A stretch of DNA of 64,000 nt from Bacteroidales bacterium. GTDB lineage: Bacteria > Bacteroidota > Bacteroidia > Bacteroidales > P3. Where the stretch lies: positions 287,197-351,196 of the forward strand of contig JAFURZ010000013.1 of the NCBI GenBank assembly GCA_017480785.1, read 5' to 3'. The notes beneath the pieces are model-generated. The model was not told the DNA's origin and did not search any database. It saw only the letters and a list, made by a program, of their open reading frames with translations. This document shows positions 1-8,686 of the stretch, one piece after another; position 1 is the stretch's first letter; each line of letters begins with the position of its first letter. Made by a program: the position numbers and the translations under genes.

Positions 1-2
1 CC

Positions 3-374
3 AAATTGACCTTTCCTCTATCCAACACCTTGTACGAGGATGTACTTTTTATCAATAATCTCCGCATTAATTCTGTAGCTCCCTATCAAACGGGACTCAC
101 CAACCTGCATTTGTCCGCCGCCGGACATTACAATGGAACCACACCCTATTTGGCAGGGATAGTTGAGAAAAACATTTACTCTCTTGACTTCACTCAGAAT
201 TGTTTCTCATTCGGCAACGGGAATCTGACTCTTTATAAGAATATTCCCAGTAAGGCGGAAAATTTTGATTATCCTCTGGTTGTGAGCACTGTTTCCGCGG
301 CTGTCACTTTCAAAAACCACTCCTATAGTTCTGCTTCACTATCCAAAACAAACACCTGTATAAACGGAAATTAA
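3..374 (+). CDS. C-terminal part of an unidentified protein, cut by window edge
   Basis: An open frame runs from the first bases of the window to a TAA at 372-374 with no convincing start inside it. A TTG at 6 is available, but the frame is open before it, so I read this as the last ~124 residues of a longer gene. The piece is rich in Asn, Thr, Ser and Tyr and poor in charge, like a secreted beta-rich domain. No motif or sorting domain is recognisable. It ends 11 bp before the next gene on the same strand, so the two are probably co-transcribed. Function unknown. Confidence 0.5.
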   Translation, partial: KLTFPLSNTLYEDVLFINNLRINSVAPYQTGLTNLHLSAAGHYNGTTPYLAGIVEKNIYSLDFTQNCFSFGNGNLTLYKNIPSKAENFDYPLVVSTVSAAVTFKNHSYSSASLSKTNTCINGN

Positions 375-385
375 TAAAAAACACA

Positions 386-1726
386 ATGGCTATGAAAAGA
401 TTGATAATCCTGCTGGTTGAGGTTGTTCTCGCGGTAACAGTCACACAGGCGCAGATACATATTCCTGTCAGCGACACGGTGGAAGGGCGGTGCGACAATT
501 ACTATTACAATCCAAAGGACGAAACATGTCCTTGGTTCCTTGACAATAGTCCTGCAGTCTATAATAAGTCGCATTTCCATGGGCAACGGTTCACCAAACT
601 TGCCCTTGTTGAACATACCGACCGACGAATGGCAGTGAAAGGCATAGCTGCCATGGTGCAAAGGCTTGCGGACTTTCGTGAAGACTGGGGAGGACCCATT
701 TATTTCTACAGTCCCAATCCGGGGAAAAAAGCAGAGTACACCTATCTGTGCACAGGCGACACAAACGAGCTTGTTATATTGGATTCTGCCCGCTGGGATA
801 CCGTGATTCCACGCCTATGGAAATTTCAGAAGCACCCAGAGGCCCTTAATGACAATACAACCGACAGCTTCTATTATTGCCATCTGTATGAAACATATTT
901 CGACGAGCCTGTACTGGTAGACTCGAATTTTACTATGGCGGGGTCATTTAATTGTAATTCCGATGCAACTATCTGGACCTATCTACCCACCAGTTATTTT
1001 CTCGTAGCAGAGACATACAACGTCTGCCTTGAGGGGTGCCACAAAGACTCGTCTGGGTATCTGTATTCCTGTTGGAATGCCAACTATCTGAATAGTTATA
1101 GAGAAGAGCTCTATAACTACTACGACTCCCTTGGAGAACTGGACCGCTACAAAGACTCTATCGACCATGCTATTTCCTTAATCTGGCGCCGCAGGCTTGA
1201 CAGGGCCAAAACAGGTCACCTGGGCCCCTTCTTCGCCATTGTGGATTTCTACCAGCTCCATGTGACGGTGGCCGACAGCTGCGCCGGGATGGGATGGGCG
1301 CTGGGCAGCGGCCGATACCCCAACCGCTCACTCGACACCATCGAGGCCCGTCCCCGGCCGGGCTTCTGTTTCGTGCAGTGGGACGACGGCAGTACCGACA
1401 ACCCCCGCATCGTCGACCTCACCCAGGACACCCTCTTCACCGCCCTCTTCGGCACCTGCCCGACACATGATATCCAGTCCCCCACAGAGTCTACCCTGTC
1501 CTTCAGCGTACAGCCCAACCCGACCACCGGCACTGTCACCGTCGGCACCCCGTCGGACGGCAGCTACCAGCTGACGCTCCACGACATGGCCGGACGGCAG
1601 TTGATGCAGACCTCGTTCACAGGCACGGCCGCCACCCTCGACCTCAGCCACCTGGCCGCCGGCAGCTACCAGCTGATGCTCCGCTCGGCCACCGCCTCGG
1701 GCATCAAAGTCATCGTCAAACAATAA
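386..1726 (+). CDS. Secreted protein with type IX secretion C-terminal sorting domain
   Basis: 446 residues. A signal peptide spans about residues 1-22 (hydrophobic LIILLVEVVLAVTV, then QAQ); the ATG at 392 is an equally good start. The middle is an unrecognised domain with several Cys and many Tyr/Trp. The last ~75 residues look like a Por/type A sorting domain: QPNPTTGTVTV, then LHDMAGRQL, then LAAGSYQLML, and a short basic end. Such proteins are exported by SecYEG and carried across the outer membrane by the type IX system, usually to the cell surface. The middle domain is shared with the next gene and with the partial gene at the right end of the window (WDTV.PR, Y.T.YF..PV.VDS). Role unknown. 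Confidence 0.75.
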   Translation: MAMKRLIILLVEVVLAVTVTQAQIHIPVSDTVEGRCDNYYYNPKDETCPWFLDNSPAVYNKSHFHGQRFTKLALVEHTDRRMAVKGIAAMVQRLADFREDWGGPIYFYSPNPGKKAEYTYLCTGDTNELVILDSARWDTVIPRLWKFQKHPEALNDNTTDSFYYCHLYETYFDEPVLVDSNFTMAGSFNCNSDATIWTYLPTSYFLVAETYNVCLEGCHKDSSGYLYSCWNANYLNSYREELYNYYDSLGELDRYKDSIDHAISLIWRRRLDRAKTGHLGPFFAIVDFYQLHVTVADSCAGMGWALGSGRYPNRSLDTIEARPRPGFCFVQWDDGSTDNPRIVDLTQDTLFTALFGTCPTHDIQSPTESTLSFSVQPNPTTGTVTVGTPSDGSYQLTLHDMAGRQLMQTSFTGTAATLDLSHLAAGSYQLMLRSATASGIKVIVKQ

Positions 1727-1729
1727 CAA

Positions 1730-2581
1730 ATGGAAGCCATGAGAAAGATACTGTCCCTATTGCTGCTCGTCCTGCCGCTGTCGGCCGCCTTCGCACAGCC
1801 GACCTACAGCAACCTCGACACCGTCAGCGAAATACCCTCGCACTACTACGTCCCGTCCTGGTACACCCGCTGCCACTCGTTCCGGGCCGACACCGCCGGC
1901 TTTTACGACACGGGAGTGTCTTGCCACGACCACAACGGCTTGTTGCAGAACATCATCACCGCCCGCGAGTTCCGCACCGACACCCTCAGGCCTGTTTACG
2001 GCATGGTGGCGCTGGTGGAGATAGACCCCTTGGCACACCACCAGACCATCCCCGTGCAGAACTCCTCTGCCGGGCGGGCTCCGGAATATCTCAAGCTGTT
2101 GCAAGGCACCGACCCCATCGTCTACTATCCCGGGGGCGACACGATTCAAACGCCACTGGAGGATGTCTTCCCCCGACAAATGACAGTGCTCGACTCGCTC
2201 CGTTGGGACACCGTCACGCCCCGCATCCTGCGTCTGCCCAAGAACATTTTCGCCGTCGACGACACCGACTTCTTCTACTGCTACGCCTACGAGTGCTGGT
2301 TCCCGCAACCCGTCAACGTCGACTCGGTGTTCTACGTGCTCGGCACCTACCGGAGCAACCTCACCACCCTCGAAGGCTACCTCCACTACCCCACCTCCTA
2401 CTTCTATATTCGTGAGAAAAGCGATATCCAATGCAATAGATGCACCGAAGAGATTGCATCGAAGGTATTCACGACCGACAATTTCCCCAACCAATTCCCC
2501 TTCCAGTGGCATCAGGACGACATGAGCGGCGCCTTCTTCGGGCTGTTCTACCCCTTCTTCGAGTTGCCCGAAGCTAAATAA
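1730..2581 (+). CDS. Secreted paralogue lacking the sorting domain
   Basis: 283 residues, starting 3 bp after the previous stop; the ATG at 1739 gives a cleaner signal peptide (MRKILSLLLLVLPLSAAFAQ). It aligns by eye with the middle domain of the upstream gene: DSLRWDTVTPRI against DSARWDTVIPRL, and HYPTSYFYI against YLPTSYFLV, each followed by a Cys pair. It stops at the equivalent of GPFFAIVDFYQL (here GAFFGLFYPFFEL), so the C-terminal sorting domain is absent. It is either a periplasmic or otherwise secreted partner, or a truncated copy. Its 3' end overlaps the convergent exporter gene by 8 bp. Function unknown. Confidence 0.65.
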   Translation: MEAMRKILSLLLLVLPLSAAFAQPTYSNLDTVSEIPSHYYVPSWYTRCHSFRADTAGFYDTGVSCHDHNGLLQNIITAREFRTDTLRPVYGMVALVEIDPLAHHQTIPVQNSSAGRAPEYLKLLQGTDPIVYYPGGDTIQTPLEDVFPRQMTVLDSLRWDTVTPRILRLPKNIFAVDDTDFFYCYAYECWFPQPVNVDSVFYVLGTYRSNLTTLEGYLHYPTSYFYIREKSDIQCNRCTEEIASKVFTTDNFPNQFPFQWHQDDMSGAFFGLFYPFFELPEAK

Positions 2582-3569
2582 AGAAGAGGCATACACCCGC
2601 CACGCTGATGACGGCGCCGACGACCTCGCGCAGGGCTACCCGCTGGTGGAAAAGCCATGCGGCGGGGGCTATGATGAGCACCGGCGTGAGGGCAAAGAGG
2701 GTCTGGGCGATGCCGGTGGAGGTGTACTGCGTGGCCAGAAGCGAGGCGCTGACGCCAATGAAGGGTCCGAAGACGGTGGCCCCCAGCACGCACCACATGG
2801 CACGCCGGTCGTGGACGGCATGGCTCAGCTTCTGCCGCCAGTCCTTGTTGAACAGCCTCAACAGCAGGAAGAAGCCCATCAGGCCTATGGTGGCACGTAT
2901 CATAGTGGCGGCGAAGGGCACGCTGAGGTAGAGCGGCAGGGGGAGCACGGCACCGTCGGGCACCGCCTGGGTGGCGACGCCGGCCGCGGCGATGGCCGCA
3001 TCGTAGTGCTGAAGGCCTGTCTTGCTCAGCACAAGTCCAAATCCTTGACAGATACCGGCCACGGCGGCGTAGAAGACACCGCGGCGCGGCAACCGCAGCT
3101 GTAGCGGCGCGGAGTGCCGCGGCTGTCCGTCTCCAGCGCTCCTCTTCCCCAGTATCGAAAGGGCGATGCCTCCAAGGGTGACGACCATGCCCACGAGGGC
3201 CAACGGACGCATCCGCTCGCCCAGCAGCAGAAAGCCCGTCAGGGCCGCCGTCGGAGCCGAGAGGGTCATAAAAAGCTGGCCGAACCGCGAGCCGATATAG
3301 ATATAGCCCTGCATCAGGCAGTAGTCGCCAATCACATAGCCCACCACACCGCTCAGGAGGAGCCAGAGCCACGTGGAGCCGTCGGCATAGCGGGGCCACG
3401 GCATGCCCATGGTGAGCCACAAGGTGAGCACCAGCAGGGTGAGCGACATGGTCATGCGCACCACATTGAGCGGCAGCGAGCCCATACGCTTCGACGCCAC
3501 CTCGGCAAAAAGGGCCGTCACCGTCCACGAGACGGCGACGCCCAAAGATATCAATTCACCAACGAACAT
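2574..3569 (-). CDS. EamA/DMT-family inner-membrane transporter
   Basis: 331 residues from the ATG at 3569 (a TTG four codons upstream is possible). About ten hydrophobic segments form two EamA repeats. The first repeat begins with LISLGVAVSWTVTALF and carries GYVIGDYCLMQGYIYIG and LSAPTAALTGFLLLGERM; the second ends with ALTPVLIIAPAAWLFHQRV and a last helix near the C-terminus. Family members export metabolites or amino acids; the substrate cannot be read from sequence. A charged loop of about 35 residues joins the halves. It lies 40 bp downstream of the peptidase gene on the same strand, with a heptamer repeat in the gap, and overlaps the convergent gene by 8 bp. Confidence 0.85.
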   Translation of the reverse strand: MFVGELISLGVAVSWTVTALFAEVASKRMGSLPLNVVRMTMSLTLLVLTLWLTMGMPWPRYADGSTWLWLLLSGVVGYVIGDYCLMQGYIYIGSRFGQLFMTLSAPTAALTGFLLLGERMRPLALVGMVVTLGGIALSILGKRSAGDGQPRHSAPLQLRLPRRGVFYAAVAGICQGFGLVLSKTGLQHYDAAIAAAGVATQAVPDGAVLPLPLYLSVPFAATMIRATIGLMGFFLLLRLFNKDWRQKLSHAVHDRRAMWCVLGATVFGPFIGVSASLLATQYTSTGIAQTLFALTPVLIIAPAAWLFHQRVALREVVGAVISVAGVCLFFI

Positions 3570-3580
3570 GGAATCTTCCA

Positions 3581-3611
3581 ACTACCCACTACACACTACC
3601 CACTGCACACT
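3581..3611. repeat. Heptamer tandem repeat (GTGGGTA type) between two genes
   Basis: The gap between the peptidase stop and the transporter start is filled by degenerate copies of a 7-bp unit (minus strand AGTGTGC, AGTGGGT, AGTGTGT, AGTGGGT). The same unit builds the 76-bp palindromic elements inside the two glycosidase genes at 21.1 and 23.4 kb. Confidence 0.7.
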
Positions 3612-5187
3612 AAAAGCCCATGCCGAACATCTGCCAGTAGGTGGCCTCGAGCTGACGCCAGGCGGCGGTGGTGTTGTCGTAAATCTGGCGGGTGTAGGCG
3701 TTGAGCAGCTTGGTCACCTGCTTGCCCTTGCTGGTAGCCATCACGTCGTCCTCCAACGCCTTCAGCCCACTGAAGGCGGTACCCTCATGGTGCATCACGG
3801 CGTTCATGTGCTGCTTCTTGGTGCGCTGCCAGGCGACGGTGGCCAGCTTGTTGGCCCGACGGTACTGCCAGAGGAGGGCGTCGGGGTCGTACTGGCGCTG
3901 GCCGCAGGTGTTGAACGCCTCCGGCAGCTCGGTGGTGCCGCAGAAGATGGGGATGCGGGGCGACTGGCCGGGGTTGTCGACAGCCATCCAGCAGATGCCG
4001 CCCACGGCGTCGGGCAGCCAGCCGCGCAACTGGGCCACGAAGGAGTAGGAGCACCAGGCCACGCTGACCGTGCGCCGGAAGTCGATGGTGCCGGGGGCTA
4101 TCATGTTGAGGGTCTGCTGCATGGTCGAGGTGAGCCACGGATTGGCCACAGGGCTGACGACAGTGTCCTTGTAGGTGCTGCCGTCGTCGCGCTTGCGGTC
4201 GACCACCACCCTCAGGTTGCGGCACATATCCATGTCGGTACCCTCGTAGGTGGAGCGGAGGAGGCGCATCACGTCGGTGACGTCCACCGGCGAGTCGGGC
4301 TTGATGCTGAAGGGGAGCTCGGGCATGTCGCGCGTGAACCCTTGCGAGGGAGCCAGGGCATTGAAGATGAACCACTCGCGCTCGCGGTAGTTCTTGCCGT
4401 GGGCCCACGAGGTGTTGTAGGCCTTCCAGAAGACAAAGTCGCCCTCGCCGTCCCAGAGGCCGTACTTGCGGGCCACCGCCTCCACGTTGTCTGAGCAGAG
4501 GAAGTAGTCGGGGTTGTTGCGCTGAAGGCGTCCGATGCGGGGTATGTTGCAGCTCACGGCCACGTGGTCGTCGGGCACCCGCTGGGCCACCCACACGCCA
4601 CCCACCTGGTCGCGCCCGCAGCCGATAATCTCCATCTGCCACACCTCGCGGCGGTCGGCGATGGTGATGCATTCACCCCCGTCGGCATAGCCATACTTGG
4701 CCACCAGCTTGCCGATGAGCTGGATGGCCTCGCGGGCCGTCGTGCAGCGCTGCAGGGCCACCCGCTCCAGCTCCTCGATGAGGAACATCGCGTCGGGGTT
4801 CACCAGCGTGTCGGGCCCTCCAAAGGTGCTCTCGCCCATGGCCAGCTGATGCTCGTTCAGGCAGGGGTAGGCCGTGTTCAGGTAGGCATAGGTGTGCGAC
4901 GCCTCGGGAATCGTGCCGGCCACCTTGATACCCACCGTGTCGTCCTTCCCCATCGTGTGCATAGTCCCCTTGCGCACAAGGTGCTTGGTGCCCTTGTCAT
5001 GGTCGGCGGCCGGTTCGACAGTCATCCACGTGCGGTAGCGGCCGTCGCAGGTGTGCGACGTGATGACGCTCCCGTCGGTCGAGGCCCGCCGCCCCACCAT
5101 GATGGAGGTGCAGCTCTCTTTCGTGTTCACCTGTGCCGCCGCCACAAGGGGCAGCACCCAAAGGACCAGTGTAAATATGCGTTTCAT
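3610..5187 (-). CDS. Secreted C69-family dipeptidase
   Basis: 525 residues from the ATG at 5187, chosen because a signal peptide follows at once (MKRIFTLVLWVLPLVAAAQ); an upstream extension to 5271 has no such feature. Family C69 enzymes are Ntn hydrolases that use an N-terminal Cys freed by processing. The candidate is the Cys of ESCTSIMVGRRASTDGSVIT, shortly after the signal peptide, in the usual family context. Downstream blocks such as MGESTFGG, ADGGECITIADRREVWQMEI and VSCNIPRIG fit the fold. It probably cleaves dipeptides in the periplasm to feed amino acid uptake. A transporter gene follows on the same strand, but a link is only inferred. Confidence 0.85.
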   Translation of the reverse strand: MKRIFTLVLWVLPLVAAAQVNTKESCTSIMVGRRASTDGSVITSHTCDGRYRTWMTVEPAADHDKGTKHLVRKGTMHTMGKDDTVGIKVAGTIPEASHTYAYLNTAYPCLNEHQLAMGESTFGGPDTLVNPDAMFLIEELERVALQRCTTAREAIQLIGKLVAKYGYADGGECITIADRREVWQMEIIGCGRDQVGGVWVAQRVPDDHVAVSCNIPRIGRLQRNNPDYFLCSDNVEAVARKYGLWDGEGDFVFWKAYNTSWAHGKNYREREWFIFNALAPSQGFTRDMPELPFSIKPDSPVDVTDVMRLLRSTYEGTDMDMCRNLRVVVDRKRDDGSTYKDTVVSPVANPWLTSTMQQTLNMIAPGTIDFRRTVSVAWCSYSFVAQLRGWLPDAVGGICWMAVDNPGQSPRIPIFCGTTELPEAFNTCGQRQYDPDALLWQYRRANKLATVAWQRTKKQHMNAVMHHEGTAFSGLKALEDDVMATSKGKQVTKLLNAYTRQIYDNTTAAWRQLEATYWQMFGMGF

Positions 5188-5261
5188 CTGTTGCTTTTCT
5201 ATAATTGACAATGGTAACGGGGACGAGGGGGCTTTTATTGTGTCGCACCCGCACAATAATA

Positions 5262-5524
5262 CATCGCGCACGACCTAATTATGATTTCCAGCATGCTTTT
5301 CGCAGGGCAGTCCAGATTGCCACCCCCTCGGCACGGCAAACTGCCCCAAAACAACCTTCGCCTGATTTCCAACCACTTAACATCAAACACGACTCAACAA
5401 CATGATTAATACGACATTAGTCCGACTGCAGTCGGACCATCCTCGGAGTTGTGTCGGAGTTGTTACGGAGATGTTACGGAGTTGACCCGAAGGCATCCTC
5501 CCGATAGGTCGCGCGCGACCTAAT
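5262..5524 (-). repeat. Copy 1 of a 263-277 bp three-copy intergenic element
   Basis: Read on the minus strand it starts with a hairpin (AGGTCG, CGCG, CGACCT; 5504-5524). Tandem 11-mers of the type CCGTAACAACT follow, then the palindrome GTCCGACTGCAGTCGGAC (5420-5437), a diverged middle, and a half hairpin (GGTCGTGCGCGATGT; 5262-5277). The same order is seen at 27377-27652 and 62664-62940. This copy is the most diverged. It fills most of the 375-bp gap between the peptidase and Nudix genes; no gene was seen there. Confidence 0.8.
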
Positions 5525-5563
5525 TCACATGCCGACGGGTGCACGGCCGGCCTCCCGCCCGCC

Positions 5564-5989
5564 TCAGTCCCTCGGGCAAGGCGTCGCCGAAAAAATATAT
5601 TTTGGACTGTCGGGGTTGACGAGCTCCCGGTCCGCCGGCAGCCATTCCACCCCCCGCAACTCGTCGGGAGCCAGCCAGCGTGCCGCCTCGTGCTCCTTCA
5701 GCGTCAGGCTGCCGCTCTCCACGCGGCACCAGTAGCAGTGCATCGTCAGGTGGAACTGCGGGTAGTCCCACTCCACGGTGTCCGCCAGCCGTCCGACGGC
5801 GATGCGCGTCTCCAGCTCCTCCCATATCTCGCGCCGCAGGGCCTCCTCAGGCGTCTCGCCGGGCTCCATCTTCCCGCCGGGAAACTCCCACCAGCCGCGC
5901 CACTCGCCGTAGCCCCGCTGGGTGGCGAAGATGCGCCCCGCCCCGTCGTGGATGATGGCCGCTACGACCTCGATGCGTTTCATGTTCAT
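5564..5989 (-). CDS. Nudix hydrolase, MutT-like
   Basis: 141 residues. The Nudix box starts at GKMEPGETPEEALRREIWEE, with all catalytic Glu and Arg positions present; the glycine usually found just after the EE pair is Glu here. The N-terminal strand IEVVAAIIHDGAGRIFATQR and the WWEFPGGKMEPGE context are typical of the (d)NTP pyrophosphohydrolases related to MutT, which remove oxidised nucleotides, but substrate is not predictable in this family. The start codon overlaps the stop of the upstream TSCPD gene (ATGA, 5986-5989), so the two are translationally coupled. Confidence 0.85.
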   Translation of the reverse strand: MNMKRIEVVAAIIHDGAGRIFATQRGYGEWRGWWEFPGGKMEPGETPEEALRREIWEELETRIAVGRLADTVEWDYPQFHLTMHCYWCRVESGSLTLKEHEAARWLAPDELRGVEWLPADRELVNPDSPKYIFSATPCPRD

Positions 5990-6240
5990 TGCCGTTTCAG
6001 TTGTTCCAGGGCGCGGCAGAGCTGGTCGGGGCAGGAGGTGGGCTTGCCGCCGCAGCGGATGCCGTCGAGGCGGGCTATCACGTCGTCGATCTTCTGGCCC
6101 GTCACCAGCCGGCAGATGCCCTGCAGGTTGCCGTCGCAGCCGCCTAGGAACTGCACGCTGCGGATGGTGCCGTCCTCGTCTGCCGCCACGTCGATCATCA
6201 CCGAGCAGGTGCCCTGCGTTGGGTATTGTATGTGTTTCAT
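5986..6240 (-). CDS. TSCPD domain small protein
   Basis: 84 residues from the ATG at 6240 (a TTG at 6258 would add six residues). It contains GGCDGNLQGI and then CGGKPTSCPDQL, the signature of TSCPD-domain proteins related to a C-terminal piece of vitamin B12-dependent ribonucleotide reductases. The three or four Cys could bind metal. The role of stand-alone members is not established. The stop overlaps the start of the Nudix hydrolase, which hints at nucleotide metabolism, but this is inference from position. Confidence 0.75.
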   Translation of the reverse strand: MKHIQYPTQGTCSVMIDVAADEDGTIRSVQFLGGCDGNLQGICRLVTGQKIDDVIARLDGIRCGGKPTSCPDQLCRALEQLKRQ

Positions 6241-6281
6241 TTGGGGTGTAATATGCAATTATTATTGCGATGGGAAATGTA

Positions 6282-8381
6282 TTATATCTCCTCTATTCCG
6301 ATGGATTTCAAATACTCGTATGTGCCGTCATAGAACTCGGGTAGGCGTGTGTGGTCGTTGGCATTGCCTTCGGGCACGCAGATTATCATGCCTTGCCGGG
6401 CACGGGTCATCAATACACGATAGGCATTCAACTGATACATTTGCGCGTCGCGCTGGCGGATTTTGTTCCACTTACTGCCCTTGAACGCATTATGATCCCA
6501 GCCAGAAGGAGTGTACCTGAAATCGCCGTCCCAGACGAGGCATGTCCAATCGAGCTCGAGACCTTGAATGTCAAATTCGGTAGCGGCATCCTCAAGGAAA
6601 AGCGATGAGCGGACATCCGTCTTGTCGGCCAGGAACCAATGTTCTACGTCGGGCTGCAAGCGGACATCAATGGCCAGCGGTTTAAGTCGATACGCTTGTG
6701 ACGACACGACAATACCGTATCGCTCGGAGCCACGGGCTTTTTGTTCGAGCCACTGTTTTGCTCTGTCGAGGTCTCTTGTTAGGTATAGTGGATATCTATC
6801 TTTGAATTCCTGATAAAATGCTCGAGCCTGTTCAACATTCCTATCCAAAACGTGATGTACAAAGTTGGATAGTTTTTCGGCGCGGAATGACCTCATGGAG
6901 ACGGCCAAGTGTAGTTGCTCTACTTGCTGTACATTCTTGTTGTTAGCAACCAGCTCGGCAACAATTCCCTCCGCATATTCCTTATCAGTTAGGTGCTTGG
7001 ATATATATACTTTCCAATCGGGGAATGTCTCGTTCATCGCACGAATCCACTCGCCAATGCCAGCCTCGCCGGTATTGATTTCCTGGCCGCCTCCGACAAG
7101 GCAGACAATAACCGCCCAGTCTTTGCGTAAATCGAGAGACCATATCAGGAACTCGGCTTCGGACATCGGGAAGTCCGGCACTTTTTTCATCCCTCCACGA
7201 CTGCCACCCTTGGCCAGCCACCCAGCCAGGTGTTCCAAATCCCAGCTTCGCTGCGCTTCGTCAAAGATAGCCACATGCTCCACCTCACCATGACCAGCAG
7301 TCTTGTGTGCTACCGATTTAGTCTCATCGATCTCTAGGCGACCGTTCTCTATTGGAAGCTTGATCTTTGCCAGCATGTTAGAACGGTAGCGATGGATGAT
7401 TTGGATGAACTGCGATACCTCGCGTTTTGCATCCGTGATATTGCATTTATTGCCTCTCTCACGTTCTTTGCGTTGTTTGTCTTTTGCCAATGTTGCTGTG
7501 AGAACCTTAACAAGAGGACCATTACCAGAGAGGTAAACGGCAAGATTCCGCTCTTCTTCGGGCGCATTCTCTTCTTTCAGCGATTGTTGAATGGCGACAT
7601 TCAATCCCACAAGAGTCTTACCAGCCCCGGGGACACCCGTAACGAAACAAATGCTCTTTTCTCCATTCTGTTTGCTCTTCTGGATTACATCCAGCACAAA
7701 TTGGGTCGTTTCTTCCAACGCAGCGCCAGCAGCCTCATGGCGTGTGATATCCTCTACCGAATGTGATTGATAGAGTGCGCTGGCTGCCTCGATGATGGTT
7801 GGTGTCGGTGAGTATCTGCTGATGACCCACTGTGCAAAATCACTTTCTTTTGACGGTTGGGCGTTCTCATTCTCAATCACTCGGTCGATGAGTTCCTGCA
7901 GAGTGTCGGCATTTGACAGGAGCGGATTGTATATTTTGTCGTCGTAAACTGAGAATGCCAGTTTATGACTAACCGTTTTTGCCTCTGTCGCCACAAGAAT
8001 GGGGACAATAACGCAATGATGGCTTGCTTGATGAAAATTCTTCAAATCAAGCGCATAATCCATCACTTGCTCCATATCGGACTGAAGATAATCCCTTTGG
8101 CCGGCTTTAAATTCTATGACAAACACAATACCCCTAAGCAGCAACACCGTGTCGATACGCTTACCAAGTCGGGGGATGGAATATTCAAAAATGATTTCGG
8201 CATACTCTTCCTTCCATGGTGCCAAGACCTGCTTCAATACATCTATTTCCTCACTCCAAGCATACTTCTGTTCTGCCACACTGTCTCCTTCATCCCTCAA
8301 TGCAATCTGACCGAATATTTCATCTTTCGTCGCATTGATGAATTCCTGAATGGTGGCTTTGTAAAAGTATCTATTTGTCAT
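6282..8381 (-). CDS. DUF2075 helicase-like ATPase with PD-(D/E)XK-like N-terminus
   Basis: 699 residues. Residues ~60-95 look like a nuclease core (GKRIDTVLLL, then VFVIEFKAG; Asp77, Glu90, Lys92). A Walker A motif follows at ~249-256 (GVPGAGKT), then a Walker B-type DEAQ box at ~374-377, SMRSFRAEK, and a late superfamily 1 style motif (VLMTRARQGMIICVP). This arrangement is that of the DUF2075 P-loop family, often found near defence or mobile genes. It probably acts on DNA or RNA in the cytoplasm using ATP. It lies 305 bp downstream of the methyltransferase/ParB/nuclease operon on the same strand; whether it belongs to that system is unclear. Confidence 0.75.
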   Translation of the reverse strand: MTNRYFYKATIQEFINATKDEIFGQIALRDEGDSVAEQKYAWSEEIDVLKQVLAPWKEEYAEIIFEYSIPRLGKRIDTVLLLRGIVFVIEFKAGQRDYLQSDMEQVMDYALDLKNFHQASHHCVIVPILVATEAKTVSHKLAFSVYDDKIYNPLLSNADTLQELIDRVIENENAQPSKESDFAQWVISRYSPTPTIIEAASALYQSHSVEDITRHEAAGAALEETTQFVLDVIQKSKQNGEKSICFVTGVPGAGKTLVGLNVAIQQSLKEENAPEEERNLAVYLSGNGPLVKVLTATLAKDKQRKERERGNKCNITDAKREVSQFIQIIHRYRSNMLAKIKLPIENGRLEIDETKSVAHKTAGHGEVEHVAIFDEAQRSWDLEHLAGWLAKGGSRGGMKKVPDFPMSEAEFLIWSLDLRKDWAVIVCLVGGGQEINTGEAGIGEWIRAMNETFPDWKVYISKHLTDKEYAEGIVAELVANNKNVQQVEQLHLAVSMRSFRAEKLSNFVHHVLDRNVEQARAFYQEFKDRYPLYLTRDLDRAKQWLEQKARGSERYGIVVSSQAYRLKPLAIDVRLQPDVEHWFLADKTDVRSSLFLEDAATEFDIQGLELDWTCLVWDGDFRYTPSGWDHNAFKGSKWNKIRQRDAQMYQLNAYRVLMTRARQGMIICVPEGNANDHTRLPEFYDGTYEYLKSIGIEEI

Positions 8382-8561
8382 ATTTCACCAGATTGTTAAT
8401 GGTTGTGACAACGTGCCTGTAATCAGGTATTATTGTCCAATTCGCTTACATACACGCATTTTGCCCTACAGATTCATTGTTTGGAACCCATCAGTGCCCG
8501 CAAAAAAATCTATGAATGCGTATTTATTCTTCGGAATAATTGGAACTTCACAATATGGTTT

Positions 8562-8684
8562 TTATTTTACAATAGTATAGCCCACATTTTTTAGGCCAAA
8601 TTTATCACCCAACTCATCAACTAACGACTCTAGCAATTCTTCATTGATTCCTTTGATTGTTGCAAATGGGTTAATTTTTTTTAT
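8562..8684 (-). other. Possible gene remnant after the Mrr-like nuclease gene
   Basis: In the 305-bp gap, the minus strand has an open stretch of ~40 codons with protein-like composition (NPFATIKGINEELLES, then KFGLKNVGYTIVK and stop at 8562). It lacks an ATG, follows an A8 run, and is in a different frame from the nuclease gene that ends at 8687. It may be the tail of a frameshifted gene or simply chance. Nothing else was seen in 8382-8686. Confidence 0.25.
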
Positions 8685-8686
8685 CT

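Noticed and set aside
5188-5271. N-terminal extension of the C69 peptidase to 5271
   Set aside because: It would bury the signal peptide 28 residues in, and it overlaps the edge of repeat copy 1.
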